64,000 bases of DNA. It comes from Dipteris shenzhenensis. Its lineage: Eukaryota; Polypodiophyta; Polypodiopsida; Gleicheniales. Both the position numbers and the translations under genes were made by a program. A model generated the notes under the pieces. That model searched no databases and was not told the DNA's origin. It was given only the letters and a program-made list of their open reading frames with translations. Within the stretch, counting starts at the first letter, position 1; every line of letters starts with the position of its first letter. The DNA is taken from assembly GCA_047967505.1 (NCBI GenBank), contig CM106540.1. One strand, 5' to 3'. Below are positions 57,736 to 64,000 of the stretch, in pieces.

Positions 57736-58533
57736 TGACCAGACAGTCACTTCCTAGTGATGATTTTGCATCAACAGGCAACAAGCATGATTCTGCAACT
57801 CCTAATATCTCTGCACACAGGCATACGATGCAATTTTTGTGGCAACTTTTCACCAACCAGCTGAGCAGTGGTTGCACAGCAAAACAGGACCTTTTTCTAA
57901 GTGCCTGCGAAGAACTTCCACCTTCAAAACGGGCCCTGAAATGGCCTCGAATCAGAAAAATAAAGTCACCATGGGCTTAGCCCTCTCCCACAGCATATAC
58001 TGCCCTCTCGCCACACCGTGAAAGGTGTCTCAATCTGAGACAGTGCACTCTTGCACTTCTGGCTGTGCTACCTGCAGAGATTTGCTCCCAAACTCGAAAT
58101 AGGAAAGCAACACTGGTCCTCTTACCAGGACACCACGAACTTGGTTTGCTTTCTTGACCTCCTTACCATGAACAAGGCTTTGATGCCATGTGAAGATAGT
58201 GGGAGAGAGGGAAGGAGTCTCACTTGCGGCTTTCTCACATGCACAATGGGGGAATACACACACAGGTGGAGGCTGAAAACAGTTTTCCTCTTCTTAGCTG
58301 TGAAAGCCAAAAGAACTCTAGTACAAAGAAATAGAAGAACCCTATATGTGGGTCTCAAACCAAACTCAACTAACTAAGGTGGCATACTAACTGAGCCACA
58401 AACTAGAGTAGATAAGGATAGCTGTCATCCAGCTATTATTCGTGGGTAGTGTACCAACCGCATCTGCAGCTAACAAGTCGGTGACATAAATGCACAGTGG
58501 TCACCCTGGCATATCATGAGTGGAGCTCGATAT
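57736..58533 (-). mobile_element. Inverted leader and LTR fused to Cop6
   Basis: Minus-strand Cop leader (57740-58175), degenerate PBS (58176-58188) and LTR (58189-58533). The outer 7 bases of this LTR (TGTTGAG) are missing, and the flank does not match the AATTT before Cop6. So Cop6 ends with two LTRs in opposite orientation. This is either a template-switch or self-integration product, or a second truncated element lying tail to tail. Confidence 0.8.
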
Positions 58534-59570
58534 TACCTTGAAATGTTTGGACATCCCCTTCATCACAATGATTGACGGTTATTCTTTGCAAAAATGTTAT
58601 ACATGCAATTTATTTGAGGCGAGAGCATGGACTTCAGCTCTAAAGAGGTTGTTCACAATGTACATGATATTAGGAGGGAGACTACTGTCACATTCACACA
58701 GGAATAATTTCTCCAGCTTAAAAAATGGGAGCCACCAATTTGGCTATAAACCAGTATTTGCATTGATCATGGGGACAAGGGCATCAGAGGCGAGGCTAGA
58801 TCCTCCTCTCCTGCCCTTGGGATGCATGCAGCGCTAGTCGTTGAATGAGTGTGCTATGAATTGAGTGGGGGGTGCACCTCTAGAATTTTGTAGAGGTGGA
58901 GGTGGGAGCCCTCTAGTTGGCTCTTCCAATGGTGCATTAGTGCACTATCTGGGAGCTCCTGAAAGGACTGGAAGTCTGGGCACCAATAACACCTATTTCA
59001 TTAATTTTGGACTTTTTGTGTTGTTTTTGGACGAAGCCCAAAAATCCTTCCCAAATGAAAACTTTACTTTGTGACAATATCCTTCCCAAATCAAAATTTT
59101 ACTTTTTGAAAATATTCTTCCCAAATCAAAAGTTCACTTTGTGGCACTATCATATTCACATAAAAATATTATTTTTTCAATCTATATTTTTGCACCAACA
59201 TGCAAGAATTTGAAATAATCCTATATTAGAAATTCTAGCTATATCTAAGTTATTTGTTAATTTAATTATTTTTAATGTTTTTCCTTGACATGATAAATTT
59301 ATAAATCCATGAAGGGAGACTTAAATATTTCATGAAAATAGCATTGTCACTTGCAATATGCACAAAATTTTTAAAACTTTTAATAAATAGAAAAAAGACA
59401 TGATGCCATAAGACCCAAGTTTTGTATTGAACCAAAGAGGTATAATAGCAATTATAGCTATTATTATATGATTACATTGAGAGACGTTGCTCTCAGCTAG
59501 AGTCTTTATATCCAAAATGATATAGATTGAACATATGTTTACAATTTAAATTGTTGCTCTTAAAGAGCCT
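58534..59570. other. Spacer with weak coding-like start and short repeats
   Basis: 58520-58837 is open (PFITMIDGYSLQKCYTCNLF) but unrecognised. 59038-59150 holds about three imperfect copies of an approximately 50-bp unit containing CTTCCCAAAT. The rest is AT-rich with nothing seen. Confidence 0.35.
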
Positions 59571-59574
59571 CAAT

Positions 59575-60010
59575 TCGTGCCATCTGCATAATTTGACTCC
59601 CCATTGTCTTATTGCTCAATGTCATGACAGTCCCTTGCCACGTGCCATCTGCATAATTTGACTCCCACTTGTCTTGCCAAGCCTTGCCCCTTGGGTGCAT
59701 TGACTCCCCATTGTCTTAGTGCTCAATGCGATAGTCCCTTGCCAGCTGCCATTTGCATTGACTTCCTATTGTCTTGCCAAGCCTTGACCCTTGGGTGACA
59801 TCTAGTGCAAAATACAGGTGCCATCTGCATTAACTCCCATAAGTTATCTTGCCAAGCCTTGCCCCTTGGGTGCATTGACTCCCCATTATCTTATTGCTCA
59901 ATGTGATAGTCCCTTGCCAGGTGCCATCTGCATTAACTCCCTATTATCTTGGCAAGCCTTGACCCTTGGGTGACATCCAGTGCATATTTTGACTCTCATT
60001 TGACATAGGA
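59575..60010. repeat. Tandem repeat of about 174 bp with internal sub-repeats
   Basis: Recurring phrases GCCATCTGCAT, TTGACTCCCCATTGTCTTA and GCCAAGCCTTGCCCCTTGGG. GCATTGACTCCCCATT recurs at about 59697 and 59871. Confidence 0.7.
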
Positions 60011-60235
60011 GGTGATGACTCTGATTATAATTTTCTTGGATTGGCTTCTTGCCTAGTACCCAAATAAAATCCTTCAATGGACTTCAATACAAAGCTTTAA
60101 TCATGGACATTCTTCATTTGCGCTGTCTCCTTCTACTTCCTCCATGGCGAGCATCCTTAAAAATTCATGTATATGCAAAATAGTTTGCTGCGGTATTTTT
60201 ATTTTTCCTTCTACCTCATATCCCATGCGCTTCTT

Positions 60236-63007
60236 TCATTTCTTTGCCCTTGAATGCCAAGACACTATGATTGTCTCCATCGAAACTTGAGAGACCGCTT
60301 CATCATTTGGGACCCACTCCTTCATTATACAATTAGTATACAATGTGTTGTTATCCATATTCTCCTTCCTACCCTTTGGCTCATACCATACTGCTGTAAA
60401 TGTTGTAGCTCTCCCTTGGTCATCTCTTTGCACATCAACTACTTTTGCAACCCAAAACTTCACATTCTCATGTTCATCATCCGATGGCCAAACCACAACA
60501 AAACAATCGACCTCTATATCTACTTGTGGCATAAACTCTCTCTTCTTCAGTCTACAATGTGGACGTGGGAGTAATGATACAAATTCATTTTCAAAGACTG
60601 GAGCTGGGCGCAAATCGTTATGAATATTTGGCCAAAACATATTGCATTCTTCCTTGACATCCTTTGAGCCTCGCATTCTCTCAAAGTCCTTTATTAAATT
60701 TCATGTCTTGTTAATTACAGTGGTAGTGTGTTCTCTCCAAGTAGGCTTCGAATTAGGATATCTCTGGAGCATTTCCTCTTTGTATGTAATAAATGCTTTT
60801 AATCCTTCTATTTCACAGTTAGACCTCTCATTGAATTCTTGTATAGGAGCCCATGTTGGATATCTTTCCTTGCTAGGAATTGAAGTTAAGAGACTGTAAG
60901 GTTCTTCAGGTTCCCATTTTGTATCATGAGAATACTGTTACCATTGCATTACGGGTTTTTCATCTTTTAAAAAAAAACAAAAGTAGTGTGGATTGGTATG
61001 ACCTCTCAATGCGTCACCACCCGCTTGTATGAAAGGTAGAATGAAGCTCTTCCAATCATACATTCTTTCGAGCCTCTCACATACTATACTTTCCTTACGA
61101 CCACCAACTTGCCTGCCACATCTTCTTACCAAGTCATCTATTGTCTCCACATCCTTGCATTTAAGCTCCCTTGAGACTGTGCTAAGAACCTAATCGATAT
61201 CCTCATGTGTATGCCCAACATACAAAAATCCACATTCGACCTCATTGAAGATTCGATGAGCAACTAGCATCGAGCAGAATGCAAACATGAGTACATTCTT
61301 ATTTTCTCGCCAGCAATTATCAGCTTGTATTCTCAAAGTCGGTGGTAGGTGACCTTTTTCTACATGTACATTGCGAATTGCCTTCATAATAGATGTTACA
61401 ACTTGATTGCTATCATGTAGATGCAAGGAATCAATCCAAATATCTGCAAAGAACTTAATTCCATGCACTAACACTCCACATAGATGTGTCTTTAGAAAGT
61501 GCTTTCCTTGTAATTTAGGTGAAGTGGCAACAAAACGAGGCAATGTTGTTGTATTCTGATCCATGCCATCTACAATAAGGCACATGTAGTCATCGGGATG
61601 TGAAATAGCTTGCTCCTTCCAAAATGCATATTTTTGTCTGGAATGTCGAATACGGTCATGATGAGATTTTTGGTTTTTTTCGTATAATTCCCTTTGATTT
61701 GGACATGTTGCACTCTCAATCGCTCGCTTTAAATCATCACAGACATTGCATTTTGACATTTTTTGCCTCCTTGGGATTTTAACATATCCAAAATTCTTCT
61801 TCCAAAGAGTATACAAAGTATGAGAAGAAGCTACGACATCCCCTCTTTGCCTTTGCTTTTCTGCAATAGAGTCAAATACTTCGAGCTTTGTCAAGCCCAT
61901 TGGAAGGTGCATTTCAGTGATTGCATCACTGTTAGGGAGTTTGGTAGATATATGGGGTTGAGGTAAAGCATTTTCATGTATGAAGTCTTGCAAAATTGCT
62001 GCTGCCCTGACAGTTGAGATTCTTGATTTGGACCTTCCTCTATTACCATGAATGCTAAATTTGTTGTCGCCCTTTGCCTTGGTGACTAAATCCCAATATG
62101 TACCATGGGATAATCTAGTAATATTGCGATATGCCTTATTGCAAATCCTTTTTCCATTTAGGAGAGGTTTTACCTTTTGTCTTGAACTTAGCGTTTTATT
62201 GCCATTCTGAAGAAAGCAAGAGAGACTTGTGAGAAGGTATTCATTTCTTTCGCTTCCTCTTCTTTGCCACACGTGTCCTCTACATTCCCTTATGTCTGCA
62301 AGATCAATGAAGCGCATACATCTTCGCTTGCAACATAGATATCCCAATGCATTTAACATGTTCTCCTCCTTCATTACTCTCTTCCTCTTTGGTTGCTTTT
62401 GTGGATCTTCTTGGATTCGCTTTCTCTTCATGCATATGTATGACCGTTTTCGTTCCTCGTGCATGTTGTTATCTGTATTTATGCACTTCTTCTCCTCACA
62501 TTTGTTTGTAACCAAGCATCCATGATTGGTCGTTGCATCCTTGGCCATATCACAATCAAAGTTAAATATTGAATAATCCTCTGTTGATCTCATCCTCGTT
62601 TTTAACATACTCTTAGGACCATTCAATGAATTCAATATTCTACGAGAGTATTGAGAACCTTGAAACTCTTCCACTCCTGAGAGAACATCACTCATTGGGA
62701 CATCTTGCATGGCTTTTACAAATCCACAAGCTTGATTGACACCAGGTTTGTTAATATGCATGAACTCATCCACACTTGACAAGACATCGCTATTGAAACC
62801 TTTGCCCTTATCACTGTGCAAGAATTCATCCACCCCAGATAAGGCTTCGCTTCTAAAATCATTTATCGGATGGGGGCTCCACTTTGTACACAAGTCCGTT
62901 TCAACTATGTTGAGGTGCGTGAAAAGCATTGTCACCATCGGATATGCTTTGCATGGTCGATCATACATTATACACTGTTTTTTCCCTAATGATATGCACA
63001 TCCGCAA
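60236..63007 (-). pseudogene. Gene Z: DUF7869-like, probably transposon-derived gene
   Basis: One minus-strand frame of about 924 codons, interrupted only by TAG (61190-61192), TAA (60938-60940) and TGA (about 60691). From the N-terminus: three repeats of SDVLSGVDEF type; basic KRKRIQEDP and a CCKRRC cluster; a CNVC motif; then LIVDGMDQNTT, IQADNCWRENKN and VGHTHEDID, the signature of DUF7869-type proteins. Their D, D and E/D residues suggest an RNase H-like transposase fold (inference). The C-terminal part (60236-60676) has FWVAKVVDV...W-Y, a small beta-barrel-like pattern. The first approximately 47 residues are satellite sequence, so the real start is probably downstream, and the Met near 62763 is one candidate. 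No intron is apparent. Confidence 0.7.
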
Positions 63008-64000
63008 AAAAACACGCCCTTAGGTGTGTTATCTGACCAAGTTCTTATCGGATGGGTGTCACTCTTTGAGAACATTTCAATACCACCTAGGTTGCGGTGT
63101 AGGAAAAGTATTGTGCCCATCAGATATCTTTTGCATGGTCGATCGAGCATTAAATACTATTTTTGCTCGTGTCATGCACATCCGTAAAAAAAACACACTG
63201 CTAGGTATGTTATCCGATCAAGCACTTATGGGATGGGTGTGCCACTTTGCATGTAAGTCAATTCCACCTAGTTGAAGTTGTGTGCTAAGTATTGTGCCCA
63301 TCGGATATGCTTTGCATTGTCGATCAAGCATAAAACACCATTTTTGCCTTAGTGTCATGCACAACCATGAAAAAAGACGGTCCTAAGTGTGTTAATCAAA
63401 AAGTACTTATTGGATGGGGGCTCCAGTTTGCACGCAACTCCGTTTCAACTAGATTGAGATGCGTGCAAAGTATTGTCACCATCGGATATGCTCTGCATGG
63501 TCGATTATGCATTATACAAAGTTTTTCTCGTAGTGATATACACATCCGCAAAAAAACATGCCCTTAGGGATGTTATCTAACCAATACTTATTGGATGGGT
63601 GTGCCTCTTTGAGAACATTTCAATATCACCTAGGTTAAGGTGTAGAGAAAGTATTTTGCCCATTGGATATGCTTTGCATGGTCGATCGAGCATTAAATAC
63701 CATTTTCGCCTTAGTGTCATGCACATCCATAAAAAAACACACTGCTAGGTGTGTTATCCGATCAAGTACTTATGCGATGGGAATGCCACTTTGCACGTTA
63801 GTCAATTCCACCTAGTTGAAGTTGTATGCAAAGTATTGTGCCCATCGGATATGCTTTGCATTGTAGATCAAGCATAAAACACCGTTTTTGCCTTAGTGTC
63901 ATGCACAACCATATAAAAACACGGCCGTAGGTGTGTTATTCAAACAAGTACTGGATGGGGGATCCACTTTGCACGTGAGTCCATTTCAACTATGTTGAGG
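62865..64000. repeat. Satellite: about 181-bp monomers in a three-monomer higher-order unit
   Basis: Monomers start at 62865, 63047, 63228, 63409, 63590, 63772 and about 63951 (partial at the window end), spaced 179-182 bp. All contain TCGGATATGCTTTGCATGG-like cores and an A-run after CACATCC or CACAACC. Types alternate 1-2-3: GGGGGCTCC with CGTTTCAACT (62865, 63409, 63951); CTCTTTGAGAACATTTC (63047, 63590); GCCACTTTGCA with AATTCCACCTAGTTGAAG (63228, 63772). The higher-order period is about 543 bp. Confidence 0.9.

Noticed and set aside
60236-63007. Recoding or RNA editing of the in-frame stops in gene Z and the Cop elements
   Set aside because: U-to-C editing of stops is an organellar process in some plants. 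These are nuclear-type transposons and genes that also carry indels nearby, so decay is the simpler reading.
62865-64000. CRISPR-like array
   Set aside because: Units are about 181 bp and similar throughout, with no short repeat and unique spacer pattern. This is eukaryotic satellite-type DNA.

Overview
The window looks like transposon-dense nuclear DNA of a land plant. The evidence is nested Ty1/copia and Ty3/gypsy LTR retrotransposons whose primer binding sites match initiator tRNA-Met, spliceosomal GT-AG introns in decayed genes, AT-rich spacers, and long polypurine or polypyrimidine tracts. No clearly intact host gene is visible. I cannot fix the lineage; the size and nesting of the repeats would suit a fern, a lycophyte or another large plant genome. 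All boundaries come from reading by eye, and no alignment was run.

Layout. 1-3024: an LTR remnant split by a gag-only copia-type element (TRG-A, 108-2730). 3025-11277: a gene cluster, namely the tail of a coiled-coil family gene (CCF), a histone H3-like pseudogene (H3L-1, 3781-4526 and 9765-9959) split by a copia element (Cop1), and a convergent unknown gene (gene X copy 1). Cop1 itself carries a solo LTR at 7730-8363. 11870-13992: a second gag-derived element (TRG-B) whose two LTRs look identical. 14440-16935: gypsy and copia scraps. 16940-24717: gene Y (split by a foldback MITE-like element with an 8-bp target duplication), gene X copy 2, H3-like copy 2 and a full-length but broken CCF gene. 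This is the 3025-11277 cluster in opposite orientation, so the two form a large inverted duplication. 24760-25350: a purine tract.

25550-27564: truncated Cop2. 28108-36782: Cop3 with gag-only TRG-C nested at 32525-35617. 36788-39176: gypsy Gyp1, followed by truncated Cop4. 40299-52095: gypsy Gyp2, with a very long pyrimidine-rich leader, interrupted by Cop5 (44025-49589), the best-preserved copia copy. 52110-53140: a LINE-like tail and a fragment of gene Z. 53409-58533: Cop6, ending in an inverted leader and LTR. 59575-60010: a tandem repeat. 60236-63007 (minus): gene Z, a DUF7869-like, probably transposon-derived gene with three in-frame stops. Its 5' end runs into a satellite of about 181-bp monomers arranged in threes (62865-64000).

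Cop3 and Cop5 have different target duplications but share the same two internal stop codons, which suggests that a defective parent was copied in trans. The most unusual signals are the two H3-like genes within the inverted duplication and the three-monomer satellite fused to gene Z.
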